11,684 nucleotides of DNA, taken from the NCBI GenBank assembly GCA_964344765.1, contig CAYFOM010000065.1:1-11684 (forward strand), in the 5' to 3' direction. The notes under the pieces were generated by a model. The model had not been told where the DNA came from. It ran no database searches and was given only the letters and a program-made list of their open reading frames with translations. Positions 1 to 6,441 of this stretch are shown here, piece by piece. The stretch is from JACNIZ01 sp964344765. GTDB taxonomy: Bacteria; Planctomycetota; UBA1135. Position numbers and translations under genes: made by a program. Position 1 is the first letter of the stretch, and every line of letters begins with the position of its first letter.

Positions 1-7
1 GAAACCT

Positions 8-37
8 GCCAGGTGTGACTTTGAGGGGATTGCGGTT
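8..37 (-). repeat. Left copy of ~30-bp dispersed element
   Basis: This stretch matches the reverse complement of 11649-11678 at 26 of 31 aligned columns, with three G/A mismatches and two single-base indels. It lies directly downstream of the unknown secreted-protein gene and overlaps two bases of its TAA stop (36-38). Read on the minus strand it runs AACCGCAATCCCCTCAAAG and points out of the window to the left. The first part also holds a perfect palindrome, ACCTG-C-CAGGT (4-14). Whether it is a promoter, a protein-binding site or a remnant of a repeat family cannot be decided from two copies. The match is seen directly; the role is inference. Confidence 0.5.
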
Positions 38-752
38 AACTGGGTAAAGTCACCATCATCTGGCTGATCATGCCGAACTCCGGGTTATCGCCACCAAGGC
101 GCTCCAACAGTTGAGCGAAATGCCCATCCCGCCAAGGTTCCGACGGCACCCACAGTCCAAAAATTCGGTTCTTGCTGGCCAGTTCGTTGTGAAGCCGCTT
201 CCAAGACTTTTGGTTGCTCAGCGTGTACGCGACGGCACCGTCCTTGGGCGAGGCGGCTTCGATCATTTGACCGAGGAGTAATTGGGCATCCTCCTCATCG
301 ACCTTGTCGCGGTTTTCGAGATGAGCGATGGCCAAGATCGACGTCCCAACCGTGGTGTACGGGAACTCCAGTCGATCAAAGACCAATGTGAAGTCCAAGC
401 TTGGATCGGCCTTCAAGTTGTCGACGCCGATCAGCAAATGACCTGCCGGCAAGGTCGTCGCCGGCAAGCCAACCCAGATTCGAGTGGCGCCCAGCGTCTT
501 GCGCAGATCGAACTTCTGCTCGAACTTCTCCATTTCGTCGAGTTCGAACTGGGCTTGTTGAGCCATCGTCTTCAGGATCTTCAAATCCTTCAGCAGCGGG
601 TGGGCAATCGTGGTCTTGCGATTGCGGTCCCAAGGCTCGAGCGAAAAGTCAACCACCGCCAAGGTGTCGGCGGGAAAGTAATCCACTGCCGAGGTCTGCG
701 GCGGCGCAGCCAACGGAGCGGCGAAAGCGGTGAGGAGAAGGGAGATCAGCAT
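36..752 (-). CDS. Secreted protein of unknown function
   Basis: This gene encodes a 238-residue protein that I do not recognise with certainty. Residues 1 to about 16 form a typical Sec signal peptide, a run of Leu and Ala ending in small residues (AAPLAA), with no lipobox cysteine. The mature protein is therefore probably periplasmic or surface-exposed. The start of the mature part (YFPADTLAVVDFS) resembles proteins annotated as DUF3352-like, which often open with a 'P.dT...v.d' strand, but those are usually much longer. No catalytic motif, zinc site or repeat is visible. It lies downstream of the esterase gene in the same direction with a 72-base gap, so co-transcription is possible. A GGAG sits 12 bases before the ATG, a little far for a Shine-Dalgarno site. 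The gene is complete, with a TAA stop at 36-38. Confidence 0.75.
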   Translation of the reverse strand: MLISLLLTAFAAPLAAPPQTSAVDYFPADTLAVVDFSLEPWDRNRKTTIAHPLLKDLKILKTMAQQAQFELDEMEKFEQKFDLRKTLGATRIWVGLPATTLPAGHLLIGVDNLKADPSLDFTLVFDRLEFPYTTVGTSILAIAHLENRDKVDEEDAQLLLGQMIEAASPKDGAVAYTLSNQKSWKRLHNELASKNRIFGLWVPSEPWRDGHFAQLLERLGGDNPEFGMISQMMVTLPS

Positions 753-770
753 GGTTCTGCAGTTCTCCGG

Positions 771-776
771 ATTTTA
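771..776 (-). promoter_or_regulatory. Candidate -10 box of the secreted-protein gene
   Basis: On the minus strand TAAAAT, one base from the TATAAT consensus, ends 18 bases before the ATG at 752. No convincing -35 box lies at 16-18 bases. A TTTTAC sits about 19 bases upstream. This is a weak call; the same hexamer occurs before the Bax-inhibitor-1 gene. Confidence 0.25.
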
Positions 777-824
777 CGACGGTCCGCGCCGCCGACGGTA
801 AAAGCGCGAGACAAATTGTAGGCC

Positions 825-1913
825 TTATTGAATCAACATCGGCAGGCTGACTTCATAGCGGTGATCCGTGTTGAAATGGCCGCCGTCGTAGTATTCGACG
901 TGAGCCGGGACCTGCAGAGCGTCGAGTTTAGCGGCGACTCGGCGCAGCCCCCACTGAAGCGCAAATTCATCGCTGTGGCCGGCGTCTAGGTACAGCGCAT
1001 CCAGCCCGCGCAGCGCGTCGGCGTGCTTGGGGTCGTCGAGCATGCGCAGCGGGTCTTGCAGCAGCCAGCGGTCAAAAACCTCGTGGCGAATGTCGCCGGT
1101 TTGCGGATCCACCGGCAGCTCCACCCCCAACTCGCAATCCGGGTTCGGCGAATAGCACGACGCCATCGCGATGCCCTCAATGCCGGCGTGTTCCAAATGA
1201 CCGAGGTTGAGATTGGGCAGCTCCTTCAGGAAGTTCGTCGGACCGCCGTACTTGTGCCAGCAGCTCAGCGCGTCGGCAAACCCGCGGAAGTGGCTCATGT
1301 CAAAACCCATATCACCGCAATGAGAACCGGCCGCACGAAAGTACCCCGGGTTGCGCATCGCCAACCGCAGCGCGCCGTAACCACCACTGGACTTACCAAC
1401 GATCACCCGGTTGCCGACGTCACCCACCGCCACGCCCAAACCATCGCCCAACTCACCCACCGGCGCGCTGAGTTCTTGTTCGACCTGCGGAATTAACTCC
1501 TGTAGCAAGTAATCCTCGTAATTGCCGGTGCCCGGTGAATTCAAATATTGCGAGCCGCCCAAGCGGGTCTCGCACGATGGCCACATCAGCACCGCCGGCG
1601 GGATCGAACCCTCGGCCATGCAGCGGCCGATGCGCTCCGGCAGCGACTCGCTCCACATTGAACCTTTGTTGATGATCTTGTGGTTGAAGCCGGTGTACCC
1701 CGCCAGCACCGTGACCAAAGCCAGACCGTCGGCTGCGGACTGTTGCGCGGCGGCGACATCGGCGTCGGAGCCTGAAAAGCCGGGTGGTATCAGAACCGGA
1801 TGGGAGCGCCGAACCGGGTCGCCGAGCGCGTTATCGGCCAGAACTTCGCTGGTGAAAGTGAGTACCGTCAAAACGGCACCGCCCGGCAGTTCGCGTCGGT
1901 ATTCGAATTCCAT
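825..1913 (-). CDS. Putative esterase, alpha/beta hydrolase (esterase D/enterochelin esterase-like)
   Basis: This gene encodes a 362-residue protein with the features of the putative-esterase family (PF00756-like), serine hydrolases that cleave esters of varied substrates. The nucleophile elbow is G-K-S-S-G at 173-177, making Ser175 the likely nucleophile. It is followed by G-Y-G-A-L, as is usual in this family. The acid is probably Asp315 in H-S-D-E-F, and the base is His346 in D-G-G-H-F, followed by the R-Y-x-x-S-L-P ending typical of these enzymes. There is no signal peptide, so it is predicted to be cytoplasmic. The substrate cannot be told from the sequence. It is divergent from mltA across 55 bases and may be co-transcribed with the secreted-protein gene downstream. 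The ATG at 1913 has no clear ribosome binding site. I am confident of the fold and triad, less so of the specificity. Confidence 0.82.
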   Translation of the reverse strand: MEFEYRRELPGGAVLTVLTFTSEVLADNALGDPVRRSHPVLIPPGFSGSDADVAAAQQSAADGLALVTVLAGYTGFNHKIINKGSMWSESLPERIGRCMAEGSIPPAVLMWPSCETRLGGSQYLNSPGTGNYEDYLLQELIPQVEQELSAPVGELGDGLGVAVGDVGNRVIVGKSSGGYGALRLAMRNPGYFRAAGSHCGDMGFDMSHFRGFADALSCWHKYGGPTNFLKELPNLNLGHLEHAGIEGIAMASCYSPNPDCELGVELPVDPQTGDIRHEVFDRWLLQDPLRMLDDPKHADALRGLDALYLDAGHSDEFALQWGLRRVAAKLDALQVPAHVEYYDGGHFNTDHRYEVSLPMLIQ

Positions 1914-1968
1914 CGGCAGAAGGATAACAGCCTTGAATCTGCCCCTGGTTGGGCAATAGTCTGCACCT
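1914..1968. promoter_or_regulatory. Divergent intergenic region, esterase/mltA
   Basis: These 55 bases must hold the start signals for both divergent genes. For mltA there is a weak candidate pair, TTGAAT (1933-1938) and AATAGT (1955-1960) with a 16-base spacer, ending 8 bases before the ATG. For the esterase, TGTTAT on the minus strand ends 10 bases before its ATG. Neither start has a Shine-Dalgarno sequence. If these boxes are real, both transcripts would be almost leaderless. Confidence 0.3.
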
Positions 1969-3147
1969 ATGAAGCGCGCCGCTCTGTCCTTGCTCTGCCT
2001 TTCGGCCCTCCTTCCCGCCTGCCAGCAACCGCAGCAGGAATCGGTGGACGACTACATGGTGGAATTGCAACCCGGCGAGCTCGGCTTGGTCAAATTGCCC
2101 GATGGCGAACCGTGGCCGGACTTCTCCATCGGCTGGCCGATTCGCGAGGAGTTGCTGCGCTCGACCGATTATTCGCTGACCTACCTGAGCAAGCCGTCGG
2201 CGAAGGGCTACTTTCCTTATGGGCCGATCACTCACCAGCGCATGGTCGATTCGCTGGAGCGCTTCCGCGAGTTACTGCTGACCAGCGAATCCGGCGACGC
2301 GTTCATGGGTTCGCTGAAGGAAGAGTTTGAAGTTTGGATCGCGCGCGGCCGCTCGAATTCCGGCGACGTGTTGTTCACCGGTTACGGCACGCCGATCTAC
2401 AAAGGCTCGAAGAAGCGCACCGCTCACTACCAATACCCGCTGTACAAAGCTCCGGATGATTTGGTGAAGGGAGACGGTGGCGAGATTTTGGGACGCAAAT
2501 CGGCGTCGGGTCAGGTGGTGCCTTATTACTCGCACGAAGAGTTGATGCGCAACGGCCACTTGGACGGACTGGAGCTGGTGTATCTATCGGATCCGTTCGA
2601 TGTTTACACCGCGCAGGTCCAGGGTTCGGCGATGGTCGAACTGCCCGATGGCACGCAGTTGGAAATCGGATACGCCGGCAAAAACGGACACGAGTACAAG
2701 TCCATCGGCGGCGTGCTGATTGAAGAAGGCAAGATTCGTAAATCGGAGCTGTCGCTGAGCACTTTGCGGCGTTACTTCCGCGAAAATCCGTCCGAGGTTT
2801 CGCGCGTACTGCCGAAGAACCCGTCGTTTGTGTTCTTCAAGGAGTCGCCGGGCGGACCTTACGGCTGCTTGGGTCAACCGGTCACCACGATGCGCTCGGT
2901 CGCCACCGATAAAGACGTCTTCCCACGCGCCGGCCTGCTGTACATCGAAGTGCGCCTGCCCGACTTCACCGCGTCCGGCTCGATGGCGCAACGCCCGCAA
3001 CGCTTCTTCGCCTTCGACCAAGACCGCGGCGGCGCCATCCGCTCGGCCGGTCGCTGCGATATTTGGATGGGCCTAGGCGACGACGCAATGAACCGCGCCG
3101 GCCACGTGCTGGCCCGCGGGCGGATGTATTACTTGTTCCTAAAATGA
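1969..3147 (+). CDS. mltA: Membrane-bound lytic murein transglycosylase A (MltA), lipoprotein
   Basis: This 392-residue enzyme is predicted to cleave the MurNAc-GlcNAc bond of peptidoglycan, releasing 1,6-anhydro-MurNAc products. Residues 1-17 are a lipoprotein signal ending L-P-A before Cys18, so it should be anchored in a membrane facing the periplasm. MltA-family landmarks are in the expected order: F-T-G-Y-G at 136-140, a Q-V-Q-G-S block at 217-221, Y-A-G-K-N-G-H at 235-241, and a C-terminal 3D domain. The aspartates expected in the 3D domain are Asp352 (QDRGGAI) and Asp364 (CDIWMG). Asp364 aligns with the catalytic Asp308 of E. coli MltA. The C-terminus ends naturally, as in other MltA proteins. 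The stop overlaps the start of the RhuM-Fic gene. No Shine-Dalgarno sequence precedes the ATG. Confidence 0.94.
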   Translation: MKRAALSLLCLSALLPACQQPQQESVDDYMVELQPGELGLVKLPDGEPWPDFSIGWPIREELLRSTDYSLTYLSKPSAKGYFPYGPITHQRMVDSLERFRELLLTSESGDAFMGSLKEEFEVWIARGRSNSGDVLFTGYGTPIYKGSKKRTAHYQYPLYKAPDDLVKGDGGEILGRKSASGQVVPYYSHEELMRNGHLDGLELVYLSDPFDVYTAQVQGSAMVELPDGTQLEIGYAGKNGHEYKSIGGVLIEEGKIRKSELSLSTLRRYFRENPSEVSRVLPKNPSFVFFKESPGGPYGCLGQPVTTMRSVATDKDVFPRAGLLYIEVRLPDFTASGSMAQRPQRFFAFDQDRGGAIRSAGRCDIWMGLGDDAMNRAGHVLARGRMYYLFLK

Positions 3148-4106
3148 GCCGACAACCAGGAATTAGTCTTTATCGAAGCAAGGACGGTGCCGTCCAATTA
3201 GACGTTCCATTAAAGGATGACACGGTATGGCTCAGTCTGGATCAACTGGCAGAGCTATTTGACCGGAACAAGTCTACGATCTCTCGCCATTTATCTAACA
3301 TATTTAAAGACAAGGAGTTGGGCCGAGCCTCAGTTGTTGCAAAAAATGCAACAACTGCCAGCGACGGAAAGACCTATCAAGTTGAATTCTTCAACCTGGA
3401 CGCCATTATTTCTGTCGGTTATCGGGTGAATTCCAAGCGGGGCACGCATTTCCGGATTTGGGCAACCAATGTGCTTAAGCAGCACCTTGTTGAAGGATTC
3501 ACCGAAAACGAGAAGCGCCTTAAGACCCTGGCGAAAAGCTTGAAGGTCGCATCGGATATATCCAAACGCAAGGAACTAACCGGTGGACAAGCATCAGCCA
3601 TCCTGCAGACCGTATCGCAGTACGCATTCGCACTCGACCTACTTGACGACTATGACCACCAACGCGTAAAGATTCGCAAGACTTCACGCCGCAAAGCAAA
3701 GCCAGTCAGTTATGACGAAGCCATTGACTTAGTCGTTCAGATGCATGACAAGTTTGGCGGATCAGAAGTATTTGGAAAGGAGAAAGACAAAAGTTTGTCC
3801 AGCTCACTGACCACAATCATGCAAAGTTTCGACGGCAAGGATCTTTATCCATCCGTCGAAGAAAAAGCAGCCAACCTGCTCTATTTTCTCGTCAAAAACC
3901 ACAGCTTCGTCGACGGCAACAAACGCATTGCCGCAGCGGTCTTCCTCCGATTCGCGGAGAAGAACAAGCTCATTTACGACAAGGAGGGCAACCGCAGAAT
4001 CGCAGACAACGCCTTGGTTGCAATGACCTTAATGATCGCAGAAAGCCATCCATCGGAAAGAGAGGTCATCACTGCAATGATGACCAACCTCATCATTGGA
4101 GCCTAG
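3144..4106 (+). CDS. rhuM: RhuM-family protein fused to a Fic/Doc domain
   Basis: This gene encodes a 320-residue two-domain protein. Residues about 15-125 match the RhuM domain named after a Salmonella pathogenicity-island protein. They include a helix-turn-helix-like stretch at 31-50 (LAELF..NKSTISRHL) and the family-typical I-I-S-V-G-Y-R-V-N-S-K-R-G and F-R-I-W-A-T blocks. The C-terminal part is a Fic/Doc domain with H-S-F-V-D-G-N-K-R at 253-261. Fic/Doc enzymes transfer AMP or phosphate to target proteins, but the role of RhuM-Fic fusions is not settled. I chose ATG 3144 over an in-frame start at 3063: it forms an ATGA overlap with mltA, and the extra 27 residues would only be mltA read out of frame. 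The stop shares CTAG with the stop of the opposing isoaspartyl peptidase gene. GC is clearly lower than in neighbours (two counted 60-base lines gave 43% and 45%, against 73% in a nagZ line), which suggests acquisition. No antitoxin-like gene adjoins it. Confidence 0.93.
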   Translation: MSRQPGISLYRSKDGAVQLDVPLKDDTVWLSLDQLAELFDRNKSTISRHLSNIFKDKELGRASVVAKNATTASDGKTYQVEFFNLDAIISVGYRVNSKRGTHFRIWATNVLKQHLVEGFTENEKRLKTLAKSLKVASDISKRKELTGGQASAILQTVSQYAFALDLLDDYDHQRVKIRKTSRRKAKPVSYDEAIDLVVQMHDKFGGSEVFGKEKDKSLSSSLTTIMQSFDGKDLYPSVEEKAANLLYFLVKNHSFVDGNKRIAAAVFLRFAEKNKLIYDKEGNRRIADNALVAMTLMIAESHPSEREVITAMMTNLIIGA

Positions 4107-4978
4107 ATCCCCGACTGCACTTCGCTGGGCGTCCAAACACCCCAGCTCATGGTTTCCGTCGTCCGTAGCGGCACCGGTGGGCCGTCGATGGTCAGCAAAA
4201 TTGCGCCGCCGACGCCTTTGTAGACGTCGCGCACACGGTTCAGCAGATGTTGCAAGGCGTCCTCAGGAAGGGCACCGTCGCGGATCGCGCAGGCAACTTG
4301 ACCGGCAAAAACCGAGCGGATGAACGATTCACCCTCGCCGGTCGCCGAAACCGCGCACTTTTCATCGGCGAAGGTTCCCGCGCCAATCAGCGGCGAATCA
4401 CCGATACGCCCAGGCGTTTTGCCCATGGTTCCACCGGTCGACGTCGCCGCTGCCATGCGTCCTTCGGCGTCGCGGCAAACCGCACCAACGGTGCCGCCGG
4501 CAAAATTTCCGGTGCCGCCGTTTTCGACCACGTCGCGCCAAACTTCGCGCACCTTTTCGGTGATCAGTTCATCTTTAGGCACGATGTCAAAACCGTGATT
4601 CAGCGCCCACATTTCCGCTTGCGGTCCGACCAGCAGCACTTCCTTTTTAGGGACCAGCTTTTCGGCGATGCGCACCGGGTTTTTAAACGGCCCGATACAG
4701 CCAACGCCGGCCGCCTGCAAAGTGGCGCCGCACATTACCGCGGCGTCCAGCGACACGCTGCCGTCTATGGTCAGCGCGCAGCCGCGGCCGGCGTTAAAAA
4801 TGGGGTTGTCTTCGAGGACTTCAACAGCAGCGCAAGCAGCCTCTACCGCATTCCCACCGGCGAGCAAAACTTCGCCCCCGGCACGTGCGGCGTCGGCGCA
4901 ACCCTGCTGATGCGCGGCCCGCGACTCGACCGGAATCGAGCCTGCCCCGCCATGAACAAGGATGGTAGGTTCCAACAT
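4103..4978 (-). CDS. iaaA: Isoaspartyl peptidase/L-asparaginase (Ntn hydrolase)
   Basis: This 291-residue enzyme belongs to the plant-type asparaginase family, which splits beta-aspartyl dipeptides and asparagine. The precursor is expected to self-cleave before Thr163 in G-G-T-V-G-A-V, giving alpha (1-162) and beta (163-291) chains with Thr163 as nucleophile. Supporting motifs are V-H-G-G-A-G at 8-13, N-A-G-R-G at 62-66, T-S-T-G-G at 179-183, G-R-I-G-D-S-P-L-I-G-A-G at 190-201 and A-T-G-E-G-E at 212-217. There is no signal peptide, so it should be cytoplasmic. An in-frame ATG at 5056 would add 26 residues, but the family normally begins with the strand right after Met at 4978 (MLEPTILVHGG), so I prefer 4978. 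Neither start has a good ribosome binding site. Its stop overlaps that of the RhuM-Fic gene, and it is divergent from nagZ. Possible uses are recycling of damaged proteins or of aspartyl peptides. Confidence 0.93.
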   Translation of the reverse strand: MLEPTILVHGGAGSIPVESRAAHQQGCADAARAGGEVLLAGGNAVEAACAAVEVLEDNPIFNAGRGCALTIDGSVSLDAAVMCGATLQAAGVGCIGPFKNPVRIAEKLVPKKEVLLVGPQAEMWALNHGFDIVPKDELITEKVREVWRDVVENGGTGNFAGGTVGAVCRDAEGRMAAATSTGGTMGKTPGRIGDSPLIGAGTFADEKCAVSATGEGESFIRSVFAGQVACAIRDGALPEDALQHLLNRVRDVYKGVGGAILLTIDGPPVPLRTTETMSWGVWTPSEVQSGI

Positions 4979-5058
4979 CGGCGGGAATTCTACCGGCTTT
5001 GCTCGACTATGAGCGATCTCAGTCCTAATCTCAGGGGGGAATTGCCCCGAGCACAACC
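4979..5058. promoter_or_regulatory. Divergent region iaaA/nagZ with palindrome and possible leader ORF
   Basis: These 80 bases separate the preferred iaaA start from the nagZ TTG start and contain no clear sigma-70 promoter. They hold a near-palindrome centred on AATT (5040-5043), with GGGG and CCCC arms (5035-5038 and 5045-5048), which could be an operator. An ATG at 5009 opens a 17-codon frame whose TGA (5060-5062) overlaps the nagZ TTG start. Both readings are inference. If iaaA started at 5056, this region would be coding on the minus strand and only two bases would separate the two starts. Confidence 0.3.
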
Positions 5059-6432
5059 TTGACTGTCCGAATCACCGATAGCCTCGTCGCGCCGGCCCTG
5101 CGGCTGGACAAAGGCGAGGGACTGGCCGAAGCCCTGCGCTGCCTGCGCGAGTTCGACCCCCGCGTCTTCCTGATCTTCGGCGGCGATGCCGAAGACGTCG
5201 CCTGGATGCATGACATCTTGGAAGACCAAGCCGGTCATCCGATCCTATTCGCCGCCGATTTGGAGCGCGGCGCCGGCCAACAATTCGAGGGTTTGACCCC
5301 TCTGCCCGACGCTTGGGCGCTGGGATTGCTCGGCGAACAAGCCGCTTACGACGCCGGTCACCGCACCGCGACCGAAGCAGCGTCGGCCTGTGTGCGCTGG
5401 GTTTTTGCGCCGGTCATCGACTTGCACCGCACCGGCTCCGATCAAATCAACTCGCCAATCATCGGCAACCGCGCGTTTGGTAGTGAGATTCAGCGCGTGA
5501 TTGAGTGCGGCGGTGCCTTCATCCAGGGCCTGACCGACGGTGGCGCGATTGCCTGCGCCAAGCACTTCCCCGGCCACGGCGCGTGCACTCAAGACAGCCA
5601 CACCGAAATGGCTGTGGCTTTTGACGAACTCGACCCGCACCTCGAGCCGTTCCGCGCGTTGAAGGACAAATTGCCGTCGATCATGGCCGGACACATCGAG
5701 TTCCCAATGGTCGACGACTCCGGATTGCCGGCGACGCGCTCGAAGAAGCTGATGGATATCTTGCGCGTCGACATGGATTACGACGGTTGCGTGGTGACGG
5801 ATGCGTTGAATATGACGGGTTTCGGCAGTGAGCCGCACGACGAAATCGCGATTCAGTCCATTCACGCCGGTTGCGATTTGTTGCTTTACCCAGAGGATCC
5901 GGTGGCGCTGGCCGTCACGCTGCGCGATGCGCTGGACCGCGGTGATTTAGAAGAATCGCGGGTGCGCGAAGCGTCGGCGCGAGTTGAAAAGCTCATCCGT
6001 TACAGCCTCGATACCGAACCGGCTCAATCGAAGCCGTTGGTCTTGGGCGGCGCGCTGAAGTCGTTGTTGCGTGCGTTACCCGGTGGCGCTTATGGCCGCA
6101 GTCATCCACGTCCGGACATCGCCTTAAACCTGGCGTCGACCCCCGACGCGGTCAGCTTCCTAGAAGAATTCGGCGTAACCGTGGTCAGCCCCGATACCGA
6201 GCCACCGGAAAACTTGCCGAAGGCGGTTTTGGTGTTGTGCGGCGCGCGCGAAGGACACGGCTTGCCGAACATTCCGGGCCCGTGGCTGGAAGCTTTGCAC
6301 CATCAACGCCCGGTGCTTTACGTCGCCGGTTCGCCCGACGCCGCCACCCTGGCTCCGGCGTCGGCGCACGGCTGGTTCTTGCCTGGCTTGTCGCCTGCCC
6401 TGCTGACCTTGTTGTTGCACGAGGGCGAATAA
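5059..6432 (+). CDS. nagZ: GH3 beta-N-acetylhexosaminidase, NagZ-like
   Basis: This 457-residue glycoside hydrolase family 3 protein probably removes GlcNAc from anhydro-muropeptides or other beta-GlcNAc glycosides. The signature K-H-F-P-G-H-G at 168-174 is followed by D-S-H at 179-181, the Asp-His pair that NagZ enzymes use as acid/base in place of a carboxylate from a second domain. The nucleophile is Asp248 in V-V-T-D-A-L. A substrate-side motif reads A-D-L-E-R-G-A-G at 66-73. The catalytic barrel ends near residue 315. About 140 further residues make it longer than a minimal NagZ (about 340) and may be a reduced GH3 C-terminal domain. No signal peptide is seen, so it appears cytoplasmic. 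The start is TTG 5059; a stop at 5026-5028 limits the frame upstream, and no ATG or GTG offers itself. The AGGGGGG at 5033-5039 is about 20 bases away, too far for a normal ribosome site. It precedes the symporter gene by 9 bases, an operon-like spacing. Confidence 0.87.
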   Translation: MTVRITDSLVAPALRLDKGEGLAEALRCLREFDPRVFLIFGGDAEDVAWMHDILEDQAGHPILFAADLERGAGQQFEGLTPLPDAWALGLLGEQAAYDAGHRTATEAASACVRWVFAPVIDLHRTGSDQINSPIIGNRAFGSEIQRVIECGGAFIQGLTDGGAIACAKHFPGHGACTQDSHTEMAVAFDELDPHLEPFRALKDKLPSIMAGHIEFPMVDDSGLPATRSKKLMDILRVDMDYDGCVVTDALNMTGFGSEPHDEIAIQSIHAGCDLLLYPEDPVALAVTLRDALDRGDLEESRVREASARVEKLIRYSLDTEPAQSKPLVLGGALKSLLRALPGGAYGRSHPRPDIALNLASTPDAVSFLEEFGVTVVSPDTEPPENLPKAVLVLCGAREGHGLPNIPGPWLEALHHQRPVLYVAGSPDAATLAPASAHGWFLPGLSPALLTLLLHEGE

Positions 6433-6441
6433 ACAACCGCC

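Noticed and set aside
771..802. TTTTAC...GTAAAA inverted repeat between the esterase and the secreted-protein gene as a terminator
   Set aside because: Only the outer six bases pair cleanly, and no T-run follows in the right position.
1800..2330. 176-codon frame spanning the esterase start and mltA 5' region
   Set aside because: It crosses two well-supported genes and has no recognisable domain.
3063..3143. Upstream in-frame ATG for the RhuM-Fic gene
   Set aside because: It would overlap mltA by 85 bases, adding an Arg-rich sequence that is just mltA in another frame. The RhuM domain begins naturally after ATG 3144.
4979..5056. Earlier ATG for the isoaspartyl peptidase adding 26 residues
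   Set aside because: Family members begin right before the first VHGGAG strand. The extension has no signal peptide and would fill nearly the whole divergent promoter region.
4247..5062. 271-codon open frame on the plus strand opposite iaaA
   Set aside because: Antisense to a clear isoaspartyl peptidase with an intact catalytic Thr. The translation has no family features and reflects GC-rich codon bias. Only its last 17 codons were kept as a possible leader.
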